64,000 nucleotides of DNA. Source: an uncultured Oscillibacter sp. (GTDB lineage: Bacteria > Bacillota > Clostridia > Oscillospirales > Oscillospiraceae). The stretch lies in assembly GCA_910579435.1 (NCBI GenBank), contig CAJTVF010000006.1, positions 19,727 to 83,726 on the forward strand, given 5' to 3'. The translations under genes were made by a program, and so were the position numbers. The notes under the pieces are model-generated. The model was not told where the DNA came from. It saw only the letters and a program-made list of their open reading frames with translations, and did not search any database. Positions 1-9,584 of the stretch are shown in pieces; the stretch's first letter is position 1; every line of letters starts with the position of its first letter.

Positions 1-781
1 CACGGAGGCGGGGGAGCCCCTGCTGAACCTCGTGCTGATGGCGCTGATCATCTGCGGGGGCCTGGGCTTTTTGGTCTGGGATGACGTGCTGACCCACGGG
101 CGGCATTTCCGCCGCTGGCGGCTCCACTCCAAGATGGCCTTTACCGTGACGCTGCTCCTCTTCGCCGGGGGCGGGCTCGCCTTCTGGTTTTTGGAGGCGG
201 ACCACGCCTTTGCCGGGGCGGACGGTCCCACGAAAATCCTGATGGCGGCCTTCCAGTCGGTAACGGCCCGGACGGCGGGCTTCGCCTCGGTGGACCAGTC
301 CTCCCTGAGTCAGGGGGGCGTGCTGCTGATGCTGGTTTTGATGTTCGTGGGCGCGGCCTCCGGCTCCACCGGCGGCGGCGTGAAGGTGAATACCTTCGCC
401 GTGCTGGTCCTGGGGGTCCGGGCGCGGATCTGGCGGCAGGACGACGTGAACGCCTTCCGCCGCCGCCTGGACGAGGGGGACATTCACAAGGCGTACTCCA
501 CCGCCAGCATCTACCTCTTCGGGGTCCTGTGCGGCTGCATGGTGCTGTGCGTCCAGGGCGCGGGTCTGACGGACGCGCTGTACGAGACCTTTTCCGCCAT
601 GAGCACCGTGGGCCTCAGCCGGAATCTGACGGGGTCGCTGCCGCTCCTTTCCAAGTGGACGGTGATTTTGATGATGTTTGCCGGACGGGTGGGCAGCATG
701 TCCGTGGCTATGGCGGTGACGAAGGGGCGGGACGCCGGGAACGGCCTGCGCTACGTGCCGGAAAAAATTCTGATCGGTTAA
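1..781 (+). CDS. TrkH/KtrB-family potassium transporter, C-terminal part (5' end outside window)
   Basis: Membrane subunit of a Trk/Ktr potassium uptake system. The reading frame is open from base 2, so the N-terminal half lies upstream of the window. Visible are two selectivity-filter loops with their helices: 'TARTAGF', and 'STVGLS' after 'FSAMSTVGL'. A 'GSTGGGVKVNT' segment lies between them, and hydrophobic helices alternate throughout. The protein ends in a typical TrkH tail ('GRVGSMSVAMAV'). The gating subunit gene begins 17 bp downstream, so the two form one operon. Family assignment is firm; the choice between Trk and Ktr subtype is not. Confidence 0.9.
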   Translation, partial: TEAGEPLLNLVLMALIICGGLGFLVWDDVLTHGRHFRRWRLHSKMAFTVTLLLFAGGGLAFWFLEADHAFAGADGPTKILMAAFQSVTARTAGFASVDQSSLSQGGVLLMLVLMFVGAASGSTGGGVKVNTFAVLVLGVRARIWRQDDVNAFRRRLDEGDIHKAYSTASIYLFGVLCGCMVLCVQGAGLTDALYETFSAMSTVGLSRNLTGSLPLLSKWTVILMMFAGRVGSMSVAMAVTKGRDAGNGLRYVPEKILIG

Positions 782-798
782 GACGGGGAGGGCGAGAA

Positions 799-1449
799 AT
801 GAAATCCTTTTTGGTCATCGGCCTGGGCCGCTTCGGGCGGCATCTGACCCGGTATCTGCTGGAGCTGGGGAACGAGGTCATGGTGCTGGACAAGGACGAG
901 GAGAAGGTGGCGAAGGTGGCCTCCATGGCTACCGCCGCCTGCGTGGGGGACTGCCAGGACGAGCAGGTGCTGGAGGCCCTGGGCGTGCGGAATTTCGACA
1001 TCTGTTTCGTCTGCGTCCGGGACGATTTCCAGTGCTCCCTGGAGGCCACGGCGGCCTTGAAGGAGCTGGGGGCCCGGTTCGTGGTGGCCCGGGCGGACCA
1101 GGAGCGGCAGATTAAATTCCTGCGGAAGATCGGGGCGGACCATGTGGTCCACACGGAGATGGACATGGCCCGCCGGGCCGCCATCCGCTTCTCCGCCGAA
1201 AATGTCTTCGACTACTTCGAGCTGACGCCGAAATTCGCCATCTTCGAGCTGGAGATTCCCGAGGAGTGGGAGGGCCACACGGTAATGGAGCTGGAGGTCC
1301 GCCGGAAATACAACGTCAACATCCTGGGCGTGAAGAGCGGCGACGTGGTGGTCCCCCTGGTGGACCCCAACTACCGCTTCCGGGACGACGTCCACATCAT
1401 TGTGGCCGGGGACAAGGAGGCGGGCATCCGCCTGATGAATTTACATTAA
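799..1449 (+). CDS. TrkA/KtrA-family potassium channel gating protein
   Basis: Cytoplasmic RCK protein of 216 aa that binds nucleotide and gates the TrkH-type pore encoded just upstream. The N-terminus shows the Rossmann signature 'GLGRFGRHL', followed by an acidic residue at the end of the second strand ('VMVLDKD'). RCK_N covers about residues 1-125. An RCK_C domain covers about 135-216 ('GHTVMELEVRRKYNVNILGV'). The length fits the single-RCK KtrA/TrkA type of Gram-positives. The start at 799 follows 'GGGGAGGGCGAGAA'. Confidence 0.92.
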   Translation: MKSFLVIGLGRFGRHLTRYLLELGNEVMVLDKDEEKVAKVASMATAACVGDCQDEQVLEALGVRNFDICFVCVRDDFQCSLEATAALKELGARFVVARADQERQIKFLRKIGADHVVHTEMDMARRAAIRFSAENVFDYFELTPKFAIFELEIPEEWEGHTVMELEVRRKYNVNILGVKSGDVVVPLVDPNYRFRDDVHIIVAGDKEAGIRLMNLH

Positions 1450-1502
1450 GTTCCGACATAGAATTTGGATTTCTGCGCATGCTTCCCCTGAGGTGATGTT
1501 TC

Positions 1503-1685
1503 ATGTCAGAGGACAAGCGCGCGGTGAATAATCTTGATGACAGCAAGCCCTTTCTCCGTTTGGAGCCGGAAAAGAGAATCTGCCCCATTCAGGACCCGGA
1601 TTCTATCTACAAGTACCCCTTGGCAACGTCCGAGGAGATGGGTTTCCGGGTGCTGGATAACTTTCCCGAGGAGCACATTCAGTAG
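1503..1685 (+). CDS. small hypothetical protein, 60 aa
   Basis: I do not recognise this family. It is an acidic 60-aa protein with no membrane segment and no Cys pair. It has a Pro-containing central part ('RICPIQDPDSIYKYP'). The start is supported by 'AGGTGATG' about 6 bp upstream. It follows trkA by 53 bp without a visible terminator, so it may be co-transcribed with the potassium genes. It ends directly before the convergent terminator hairpin shared with the threonine aldolase gene. Support is ORF, RBS and position only. Confidence 0.5.
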   Translation: MSEDKRAVNNLDDSKPFLRLEPEKRICPIQDPDSIYKYPLATSEEMGFRVLDNFPEEHIQ

Positions 1686-1693
1686 CTATGGAA

Positions 1694-1728
1694 AACGCGC
1701 CCCTCCGGTCAACCCGGAGGGGCGCGTT
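1694..1728. terminator. convergent terminator hairpin between the 60-aa gene and threonine aldolase
   Basis: A perfect 15-bp stem (1694-1708 with 1714-1728) has a 5-nt loop. On the minus strand it is followed by TTTT, making it an intrinsic terminator for the aldolase gene. On the plus strand it has no U-tract. Confidence 0.8.
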
Positions 1729-1735
1729 GGGAGCG

Positions 1736-2752
1736 TTACTTGCAGGAGGCCAGGTCCCGGAGGAAGTCCTCCACGGCCTGCTCCGGCGTTGCCCAGCTGG
1801 CGACCAGGCGGATGCAGGTGTGCCCGCCGTCCACGGCGTGGTCCACTTCGAACTCATAGCCCATTTCCTGGAGCTTCGCAATGACCTCGTTGGGGAACAC
1901 GGGGAACTGCTGATTGGAGGGAGACGCTATTGGCAGGGGATACCCCAGGGCGGCCACGCCGTCCCGGAGGCGGAGGGCCAGGGCATTGGCGTGGCGGGCG
2001 GCGTCCAGATAGGTCCCGTCCTCCAGCAGGGCCTGGAACTGGACCCCCAGGAGGCGGCCCTTGGCCAGCATAGCCCCCCGGCGCTTCATGTGCCAGCGGA
2101 AGTCCGGACGGGGCTTGGCGAAGACCAGGGCCTCGCCGAAGAGGGCTCCGTTTTTGGTGCCGCCGATGTAAAACGCGTCGGTGAGGGCCGCGTAGTCCGG
2201 GAGGGTCAGGTCCCCGCAGGCCAGGGCGGGCCCCAGCCGGGCCCCGTCCAGGAAGAGGAGGAGGCCGTGCTTGCTGCAGCACGCCCGGAGGGCCGTCAGC
2301 TCCGCCTTGGAGTAGACGGTTCCGATCTCCGTGGTGTTGGAGACGTAAACCATGGCGGGCTTCACCTGGTGCTCGTCGCTGTGGAGCTCCGGCACGGACT
2401 CGATCATGGCGGGGGTGAGCTTCCCGTCGGGGCTGGGGACGGCGATGACCTTGTGGCCCGTGCCCTCGATGGCCCCGGTTTCGTGGACGTTGACGTGGCC
2501 CGTGTGGGCGGAGATTACCGCCTCATAGGGCTTCAGCATGGCCTCAATCACCAGCAGGTTTGTCTGGGTGCCCCCCACCAGGAAATGAACGTCCGCGTCC
2601 GGCGCGGCGCAGAGGGTCCGGATAAGCTCGCGCGCCTTTTCACAGCGGGGGTCCAGGCCGTAGCCCCGGGTCTGTTCAAAATTGGTCTCGGTGAGGGCCT
2701 TCAGCACCTTGGGATGGGCGCCCTCGCTGTAGTCGTTGCGGAAACTGTACAT
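1736..2752 (-). CDS. ltaE: low-specificity L-threonine aldolase family protein
   Basis: PLP-dependent fold-type I aldolase (338 aa), expected to cleave threonine/allo-threonine to glycine and acetaldehyde. Family motifs are present: 'NDYSEGAHP' at the N-terminus, 'GGTQTNL' at the cofactor phosphate site, 'LFLDGARLGPAL' with the PLP-contacting Asp, and the Schiff-base lysine in 'IGGTKNGALFGEAL'. The usual length is about 340 aa. It is a single gene read from its own promoter (2821-2849) and ends at the hairpin at 1694-1728. Beta-eliminating lyase relatives share the fold, so substrate specificity is inferred. Confidence 0.9.
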   Translation of the reverse strand: MYSFRNDYSEGAHPKVLKALTETNFEQTRGYGLDPRCEKARELIRTLCAAPDADVHFLVGGTQTNLLVIEAMLKPYEAVISAHTGHVNVHETGAIEGTGHKVIAVPSPDGKLTPAMIESVPELHSDEHQVKPAMVYVSNTTEIGTVYSKAELTALRACCSKHGLLLFLDGARLGPALACGDLTLPDYAALTDAFYIGGTKNGALFGEALVFAKPRPDFRWHMKRRGAMLAKGRLLGVQFQALLEDGTYLDAARHANALALRLRDGVAALGYPLPIASPSNQQFPVFPNEVIAKLQEMGYEFEVDHAVDGGHTCIRLVASWATPEQAVEDFLRDLASCK

Positions 2753-2815
2753 GGCTGACCTCCAGAAAGTAACAACCGCAGGGGTGAACTGTTACGGAAT
2801 GTTACAGATTTGATG

Positions 2816-2849
2816 TTGAAATTATAGCGCGGATACGGTATAAAAGCAA
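2816..2849. promoter_or_regulatory. interleaved divergent promoters (threonine aldolase / DUF4358 cassette)
   Basis: Minus strand: TTGCTT (2849-2844), 17-bp spacer, TATAAT (2826-2821), reading toward the aldolase. Plus strand: TTGAAA (2816-2821), 17-bp spacer, TATAAA (2839-2844), reading toward the DUF4358 lipoprotein. The two occupy the same 34 bp, so polymerase binding should be mutually exclusive. Confidence 0.7.
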
Positions 2850-2910
2850 GGAATAGAAATGAGATTTTTCCTGGCGGCGGGGCCGCCCTTGAGAGCGGGA
2901 GGAAAACGGG

Positions 2911-3396
2911 ATGAAAAAGAGAGCGGTACTGGCTTTGGCGGCGTTGCTGCTGTTGGCCGCCGGCTGCGGCGGCGGTCAGGCGGACGGGGCGGAGACGGCG
3001 GAGGTGAGCCTGACGGACCTCTATGCCGGCATGGAGGCGTCCTGCGGCTGGGGCGAGGATTACATGACCAGCGTGGAAGGGGAGCTGCTGGAGGAATATT
3101 ATCCTGGCCTGAGCGGGGTCCCCGCGAAGCAATTGCTCGTCCGGGTGCCCGCTATGAGCTCCGACGTGAATGAGATCGTGCTGTTCCAGGGCGAGGCGGA
3201 GGAGGACGCGGAACATGCCGCCGCCATCCTCCAGGCCCGCGTCGACGCCCAGGTGGAGGGAGGAGCCTGGTATCCCGAGACCCAGGCCGCCTGGGAGAAG
3301 GCCCAGGTGCTGCGCCGGGGGGCCTATGCCGCCCTCATTGCCTCGGGGGAGTTCCAGGAGAGCCTGGAGGAGCAGTTCAACCAGCAATTTTCGTGA
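2911..3396 (+). CDS. DUF4358 lipoprotein
   Basis: A 161-aa exported lipoprotein. The N-terminal signal 'MKKRAVLALAALLLLAAGC' carries a lipobox cysteine at residue 19. The rest is a single soluble domain resembling DUF4358 ('EEYYPGLSGVPAKQLLVRVPAMSS' region, then a helical Gln/Glu-rich end). In Clostridia this family sits beside MBOAT and DHHW genes, as here: the MBOAT gene starts 12 bp later. It is probably an extracytoplasmic accessory factor in surface-polymer acylation. Its biochemical role is unknown. Confidence 0.8.
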   Translation: MKKRAVLALAALLLLAAGCGGGQADGAETAEVSLTDLYAGMEASCGWGEDYMTSVEGELLEEYYPGLSGVPAKQLLVRVPAMSSDVNEIVLFQGEAEEDAEHAAAILQARVDAQVEGGAWYPETQAAWEKAQVLRRGAYAALIASGEFQESLEEQFNQQFS

Positions 3397-3408
3397 GGAG
3401 AGCGTCCC

Positions 3409-4803
3409 ATGGTTTTCAGCAGCCTGACGTTTTTGTTCGGATATCTGCCGCTGACGCTGGCACTCTATTTCGTTACGCCGCTTCGGCGGCGTAATTTTGT
3501 GCTGCTTGTAGCCAGCCTTTTTTTCTACGGCTGGGGCGAGCCGGTGTACGTGGGGATCATGTTCCTGTCCATTTTCATCGACTACACCCACGGCCTCCTG
3601 GTGGAGAAGTACCGGGAGCGGGACCGGCTGGCCCGGTGGTTCGTGGGGCAGTCGGTGGTGTTCAACCTGCTGCTGCTGGGTTTTTTCAAGTACTGGGATT
3701 TCCTGGCGGCGAACCTGTCCCTGCTTCCCGGGGCGTCCATTCCCCAGCTGGGACTGCCCCTGCCCCTGGGCATTTCCTTCTTCACCTTCCAGACCATGAG
3801 CTACACCATCGACGTCTACCGCCGGGACGCGCCGGTCCAGCGGAACATCATCGATTTTGGGGCCTATGTCACCCTGTTTCCCCAGCTTATCGCCGGGCCC
3901 ATCGTGAAGTACAAGACCGTGGCGGCGGAGCTGGTTCACCGGACCGTCACGTCCCGGGACTTCGCCGAAGGGGCCTGCCGCTTCACGGCGGGCCTTGCCA
4001 AGAAGGTGCTGCTGGCCAACGCCGCCGGGGCCTTGTGGGAGAGCTGCCAGGCGTCCCAATCCGCCGGGGCCCTGACCGTCGCCGGGGGCTGGACGGGGCT
4101 CTTCGCCTTCGGCTTTCAGATCTACTTTGATTTTTCCGGCTACTCCGACATGGCCATCGGCCTGGGGCGCATGCTGGGCTTCCGTTTTGACGAGAACTTT
4201 GACCACCCCTATCTCTCCACCTCCGTGGGGGAGTTCTGGCGGCGGTGGCACATGTCCCTGACCTCCTGGTTCCGGGAGTACCTGTATTTTCCCCTGGGGG
4301 GCAGCCGGGGCGGAAGGGCCCGGACCCTCCGGAATCTGGTGATCGTCTGGTTCTGCACCGGCTTCTGGCACGGGGCCAGCTGGAATTTCATCCTCTGGGG
4401 CTTGTACTTTGCCCTGTGGCTGATTCTGGAGCGCTTCGTCTTCAAGGACCTCCTGGCCCGGACGCCGGTCTGGGTGAAGCGGGCTTACACGCTGGCGGTG
4501 GTCTTTGTGGGCTGGGGCGTGTTCGCCATGGAGGACCTGGGGGTCTGCGGACAGTACCTGAAGGTATGCTTCGGCGGGGGGCCCCTCTGGTCCGCCCCGG
4601 ATGGCTGCCGTCTCAGGAGCTGGGCCGTGATCCTGCTCCTGCTGGCCCTGGGCTCCACCACCCTGGCCCTGGACCTGTGGAGGAAGCTCCCCCAGCGGGG
4701 GCGGAAGGTGCTGACCCCGGTGCTGATGGCCCTGGGACTGGCGCTCTCCACCGCCTATCTGGTGGACGGCAGCTACAATCCCTTCCTGTATTTCCGGTTT
4801 TAA
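3409..4803 (+). CDS. MBOAT-family O-acyltransferase (AlgI/DltB-like)
   Basis: Multi-pass membrane acyltransferase (464 aa) that moves acyl groups across the membrane to an extracellular polymer. It has about ten hydrophobic segments. Family motifs are 'LPLGISFFTFQTMSY', 'FWRRWHMSLTSWFREY' and the catalytic histidine in 'TGFWHGASWNF'. It is encoded between the DUF4358 lipoprotein and a DHHW protein, the usual AlgI-AlgJ/X style partner. The three genes are tightly spaced and likely form one acylation system. The acceptor polymer cannot be deduced. A DltB role is less likely because dltA and dltC are absent. Confidence 0.93.
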   Translation: MVFSSLTFLFGYLPLTLALYFVTPLRRRNFVLLVASLFFYGWGEPVYVGIMFLSIFIDYTHGLLVEKYRERDRLARWFVGQSVVFNLLLLGFFKYWDFLAANLSLLPGASIPQLGLPLPLGISFFTFQTMSYTIDVYRRDAPVQRNIIDFGAYVTLFPQLIAGPIVKYKTVAAELVHRTVTSRDFAEGACRFTAGLAKKVLLANAAGALWESCQASQSAGALTVAGGWTGLFAFGFQIYFDFSGYSDMAIGLGRMLGFRFDENFDHPYLSTSVGEFWRRWHMSLTSWFREYLYFPLGGSRGGRARTLRNLVIVWFCTGFWHGASWNFILWGLYFALWLILERFVFKDLLARTPVWVKRAYTLAVVFVGWGVFAMEDLGVCGQYLKVCFGGGPLWSAPDGCRLRSWAVILLLLALGSTTLALDLWRKLPQRGRKVLTPVLMALGLALSTAYLVDGSYNPFLYFRF

Positions 4804-4815
4804 GGAGGCGGCGGA

Positions 4816-5955
4816 ATGACAACGAGATACAGCCGGTTTCTCGCGGCCTTCTTCTGCGTGTTCCTGGGGGGACTGCTGGCGTGGCACGTCCTTCTGCCGG
4901 ACCGGGACCGCTCCGACGTGGAGAACCGAACCTTGGCCCAGTTCCCGGAATTCTCCTGGGAGGACCTGAAGGACGGCAGCTTTACGGAGGGCGTGGAGGC
5001 GTATTTCGCGGACCAGTTTCCCCTCCGGGACCAATGGACGGGCCTCAAGGCCCGGACGGAGCAAGCCCTGGGCAAGCGGGAGTTCAACGGGGTCTATCTC
5101 TGCGGCGACGCCCTGATCGCCAAGGTGGAGCCGCCCAAGGACGGCCTGGAGGAGAAGAACCTGAGCTACGTTTCCCGCCTGGCGGAATCGGCGGAGGTCC
5201 CGGTGTACCTGGGCCTGATTCCCTCGGCGGCGGAAATCTGGCGGGACCGCCTGCCCAAGGGGGCAGAGAGCTGGGACCAGGCGGCGTTCATCGCCCGGGC
5301 GGCGGAGCTGGAGGGCGTGGAGTTTGTCGATTTCCTGACGGCCCTCCGGGACCATGCCGGGGAGAGGACCTGGGAGGGGATTTTCTACCGCACGGACCAC
5401 CACTGGACCACCCTGGGGGCCTATTACGGCTATGCCGCCCTGATGGAGGCCCTGGGCCGGGGGGAAGAGGTCCCGGAGCCGGAGGCGGTGAAGGCGCGGG
5501 ACCTCCCGGTTTCCAATGGGTTCCAGGGAACCCTGTATTCCCAGTCCGGCATTCACTGGCTGGAGCCGGACAGCATCGAGTTCTGGGTGGAGGAAAGCGG
5601 CCTGACGGTCACCTCCTGGCGGGACGGCACGCCGAAGGAGGCGGGGCTGTATGACTGGGACTATTTGGGGAAGAAGGATAAATACTCCGCCTTCCTGGGG
5701 GGCAACCAGCCGCTTTGTGTCATTAAAAACCCGGAAGGGGAGGGAAAGCTGCTGCTGATCCGGGATTCCTACGCGGATTCCCTGGCTCCCTTCCTGGCCC
5801 TGCGCTTTGAGGAGGTCCACCTGCTGGACCCCCGGTACTATCGGTACTCCGCCTCGAAATACGCGGCGGAAAACGGCATGGACGCCATCGCGGTGGTCTA
5901 CAGCGTGCCCAACTTCATCACGGACCGGAACCTGGTCCTGCTGACGCAGTCATGA
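4816..5955 (+). CDS. DHHW family protein (AlgJ/AlgX-like SGNH domain)
   Basis: A 379-aa protein anchored by one N-terminal membrane helix (about residues 8-27) with an extracytoplasmic SGNH-hydrolase-like domain. The defining 'RTDHHWTTLGAYYGY' motif is at about residues 193-207. Other family landmarks are 'NRTLAQFPEF' near the N-terminus and 'LLIRDSYADSLAPFLA', which carries the catalytic-type Ser. It follows the MBOAT gene by 12 bp, so it probably transfers or prepares the acyl group delivered by that protein. It is terminated by the hairpin at 5959. Confidence 0.9.
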   Translation: MTTRYSRFLAAFFCVFLGGLLAWHVLLPDRDRSDVENRTLAQFPEFSWEDLKDGSFTEGVEAYFADQFPLRDQWTGLKARTEQALGKREFNGVYLCGDALIAKVEPPKDGLEEKNLSYVSRLAESAEVPVYLGLIPSAAEIWRDRLPKGAESWDQAAFIARAAELEGVEFVDFLTALRDHAGERTWEGIFYRTDHHWTTLGAYYGYAALMEALGRGEEVPEPEAVKARDLPVSNGFQGTLYSQSGIHWLEPDSIEFWVEESGLTVTSWRDGTPKEAGLYDWDYLGKKDKYSAFLGGNQPLCVIKNPEGEGKLLLIRDSYADSLAPFLALRFEEVHLLDPRYYRYSASKYAAENGMDAIAVVYSVPNFITDRNLVLLTQS

Positions 5956-5958
5956 ATT

Positions 5959-5992
5959 GCCCGCCGAAAGTCGTTTCGGCGGGCTTGCTTTT
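5959..5992 (+). terminator. terminator of the DUF4358-MBOAT-DHHW cassette
   Basis: Stem 5959-5969 / 5974-5984 (11 bp, 4-nt loop) followed by TTGCTTTT. It overlaps the -35 of the fumC promoter. Confidence 0.8.
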
Positions 5993-6013
5993 GCCCGCCT
6001 CTGCGGTTATAAT
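5985..6013 (+). promoter_or_regulatory. fumC promoter
   Basis: TTGCTT (5985-5990), 17-bp spacer, TATAAT (6008-6013), then AAAGGGGAAG before the fumC ATG at 6045. Confidence 0.75.
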
Positions 6014-6044
6014 AAACGCCATAAAAATGAAAAGGGGAAGCGCT

Positions 6045-7409
<1,365 letters not shown>

Positions 7410-7479
7410 GCAGGGAACCCAAGGTTTTGCCCTGCCCAGGTCCTTGTTTTAAGGCGTCCTGCCGGCAGAAGGCAGTCTC

Positions 7480-7883
7480 TGGGGGAATGGCCTGACCAGG
7501 GGGTCAGGCCCCACAAGGAAAGTGCATGCTCCTACTCGGGAATCAGCATTTCGGGGTGTTGTACCAGTAGGAGGGCAGTCCCTGGGAACATGTCAGGCCC
7601 ACAGCGCAGCACCGCATCAGCGGCAGCGGAAAGAGGAGAAAGTCCATTCAGTAAGCACCAAAACCCCCGCCCCAGGAAATGGCCTGACCAAGGGGTCAGA
7701 CCCCACAAGTATCCACCCTTAAAAAACCAGTCTCACTTTGCGGGATGTTCTACTGATAGAAGGTCAAATTACTTCTTTTTCTCTTTTGGACCGAGCACGG
7801 CCCGTTTTCTCTTTTTCTTCTGGAAGAAAAAGAAAAATGGGGGGTGCATTGCACCAGCCATCATCATGGCTGAATTCCCCCCC
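7480..7883 (+). repeat. structured intergenic repeat, copy 1 (upstream of hisZG)
   Basis: Two blocks match 47659-47937. Block 1 (about 7480-7575) contains the perfect 9-bp hairpin GGCCTGACC/GGTCAGGCC at 7489-7510. Block 2 (about 7740-7883) contains TTCTA-CTGA-TAGAA, a long Y/R hairpin (7805-7820 with 7823-7838), and a terminal hairpin AGCCAT-CATC-ATGGCT (7856-7871). A GGGGGG (7839-7844) / CCCCCC (7877-7882) pairing encloses that last hairpin. Between the blocks lies about 165 bp absent from copy 2, including a second imperfect GGCCTGACC motif. Confidence 0.75.
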
Positions 7884-7941
7884 TCCGAAAGGAGCCCCTT
7901 TTGTACAAACAGTAAAATTTATCATACTACCGAACTAACGC

Positions 7942-7970
7942 TTTACTACGATAAAAAATCAGAGTATACT
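7942..7970 (+). promoter_or_regulatory. histidine operon promoter
   Basis: TTTACT (7942-7947), 17-bp spacer, TATACT (7965-7970). Transcription would start about 35 bp before the hisZG ATG, leaving no room for a T-box or leader-peptide attenuator. Confidence 0.7.
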
Positions 7971-8012
7971 AAGGTCCATCACCGGGGCGCCTGCCCCATA
8001 AGGAGGAACCCC

Positions 8013-9584
8013 ATGGAATTGGATTTAAATATTCTGCGCCCCCAGGAGCACCTGTCCCTCCGGCTCCGCATGCTGTACGAGCAGGCGGGCTTCCGGCAAT
8101 ACCGCATGGGGCGCTTTGAGGAGTACGGCCTCTACCAGCAGAACCGCCGCTTCTTAACCAGCGACCAGGTAATCACCTTCACGGACCTGGACGGGCGGCT
8201 GCTGGCGCTGAAGCCGGACGTGACCCTCTCCATCGCCAAGAACGCCCAGGTGGAGGAGGGCGGCTGCGGGCGCTTCTACTATTTCGAGAACGTCTACCGC
8301 CCCAGCCAGGAGAGCCACACCTTCCAGGAAATCAGCCAGATGGGCCTGGAGTGCATTGGCGAGGTGGACGACGGAATCACCGCCCAGGCGGTGCTTCTAG
8401 CCGGGCGGAGCCTGGCCCTGACGGGCCGGGACTTCGTGCTGGAGGCCAGCCACATGGGCTTTGTGGCGGGCCTTCTGGACGCGGTGGGCACGCCGGAGAG
8501 CGCCCGGCCCCGGCTGCTCCGCTGCATCCGGGACCGCAATCTCCACGAGCTGAGGGCCGCAGCGGCGGAGGCGGGGCTGTCCAGGCAGGGCACGGACGCC
8601 CTCTGCCGCCTGGACGCCCTGGCGGGGGACTGGGAAACGGTGCTGGCCCAGGCGGAGCCTATCGCCCTCAACGCCGCCATGGGCGGGGCCCTGGCGGAGC
8701 TGCGGACCCTGTGCGAGGCCCTGGAGGCCCAGGGCCAGAGCCTGCGGCTGGACCTGTCCCTGGTGAACGACATGGAGTATTACAACGGCCTGGTACTGCA
8801 GGGCTATGTGGCGGGCCTGCCCCGGGCGGTGCTCAAGGGCGGGCGGTACGACCCCCTGGCGGAGCAGTTCCGCCCCGGGGCCCGGGCCGTGGGCTTCGCG
8901 TTGTACCTGGACGAGCTGGACCGCCTGAGTGACGCCGTTCCCGAGGCGGAGGAGAAGACCATGCTGAACGTGGCCCTGCCCAAGGGCCGCCTGGGGGACA
9001 AGGTGTATAACCTCCTGGCCGGCGTGGGCTACGGCTGTCCGGAGGATTACAACGAGAGCCGGAAGCTGGTGGTGGAGAACCCCGCCGCCGGCATCCGCTA
9101 TTTCCTGGTGAAGCCCAGCGACGTGGCCATTTATGTGGAGCACGGCGCGGCGGATATCGGCATCGTGGGCAAGGATATTCTGGAGGAGTCCGGCGCCGAC
9201 GTGTACGAGCTGCTGGACACGGGCCTGGGGAAGTGCCGCATGTGCGTGGCGGGGCCCGAGGACTTCGCCGACGACCCGGGCCGGACGCTCCGGGTGGCCA
9301 CGAAGTTCGTGAACATTGCGAAAGCCTACTACGCCGCCCAGGGCCGGGATATCGACATTATCAAGCTGAACGGCTCCATTGAGCTGGCCCCGCTTCTGGG
9401 GCTCTCCGACGTGATTGTGGACATTGTGGAGACGGGGACCACCCTGCGGGAGAACCATTTGAAGGTGCTGGCGGAGTTTATGCCCATCTCCGCCCGGTTT
9501 GTTGCCAACCGGGCCGGCTTCCAGTTTAAGCGCCGGGAAATCGAGACCCTGCTGGGCAGGCTGACGGAGGTGACGGGGGCATGA
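8013..9584 (+). CDS. hisZG: HisZ-HisG fusion: ATP phosphoribosyltransferase regulatory + catalytic subunit
   Basis: First step of histidine synthesis (ATP + PRPP). This is a single 523-aa reading frame. Residues 1 to about 310 are HisZ, the class II HisRS-like regulatory subunit ('LALKPDVTLSIAKNAQ', 'YYFENVYRPSQESHTF'). From Met317 it is a complete short-form HisG ('VALPKGRLGDKVYNLL', the PRPP site 'IVDIVETGTTLREN'). These are normally two separate genes that form a hetero-octamer. The linker is short and acidic. The start at 8013 has AAGGAGGAACCCC. The frame stays open upstream to 7590, but that stretch is repeat sequence. It overlaps hisD by 4 bp (ATGA). Confidence 0.93.
   Translation: MELDLNILRPQEHLSLRLRMLYEQAGFRQYRMGRFEEYGLYQQNRRFLTSDQVITFTDLDGRLLALKPDVTLSIAKNAQVEEGGCGRFYYFENVYRPSQESHTFQEISQMGLECIGEVDDGITAQAVLLAGRSLALTGRDFVLEASHMGFVAGLLDAVGTPESARPRLLRCIRDRNLHELRAAAAEAGLSRQGTDALCRLDALAGDWETVLAQAEPIALNAAMGGALAELRTLCEALEAQGQSLRLDLSLVNDMEYYNGLVLQGYVAGLPRAVLKGGRYDPLAEQFRPGARAVGFALYLDELDRLSDAVPEAEEKTMLNVALPKGRLGDKVYNLLAGVGYGCPEDYNESRKLVVENPAAGIRYFLVKPSDVAIYVEHGAADIGIVGKDILEESGADVYELLDTGLGKCRMCVAGPEDFADDPGRTLRVATKFVNIAKAYYAAQGRDIDIIKLNGSIELAPLLGLSDVIVDIVETGTTLRENHLKVLAEFMPISARFVANRAGFQFKRREIETLLGRLTEVTGA

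Larger units (their letters stand above)
7410..8012 (+). other. 603-bp intergenic region upstream of the histidine operon
   Basis: No credible gene. It holds two copies of a 'GGCCTGACC' hairpin motif (7489-7510 perfect; 7681-7702 imperfect), a longer repeat module shared with 47.66-47.94 kb (see 7480-7883), and the hisZG promoter (7942-7970). Short ORFs through this area are compositionally odd (Phe/Ser/Lys-rich) and are explained by the repeat's poly-pyrimidine/purine hairpin. Confidence 0.7.

Noticed and set aside
2701..5820. 1039-aa minus-strand open frame opposite the MBOAT/DHHW genes
   Set aside because: GC-rich shadow: low-complexity Pro/Gly/Gln/Arg sequence, no domains, antisense to well-supported genes.
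7590..8012. N-terminal extension of HisZG by 141 residues
   Set aside because: The extension is the structured intergenic repeat and promoter; the ATG at 8013 has a strong RBS and the conserved N-terminus.
7884..8012. T-box or leader-peptide attenuator for the histidine operon
   Set aside because: Only about 35 nt lie between the predicted transcription start and the start codon, with no His-codon run or T-box sequence.
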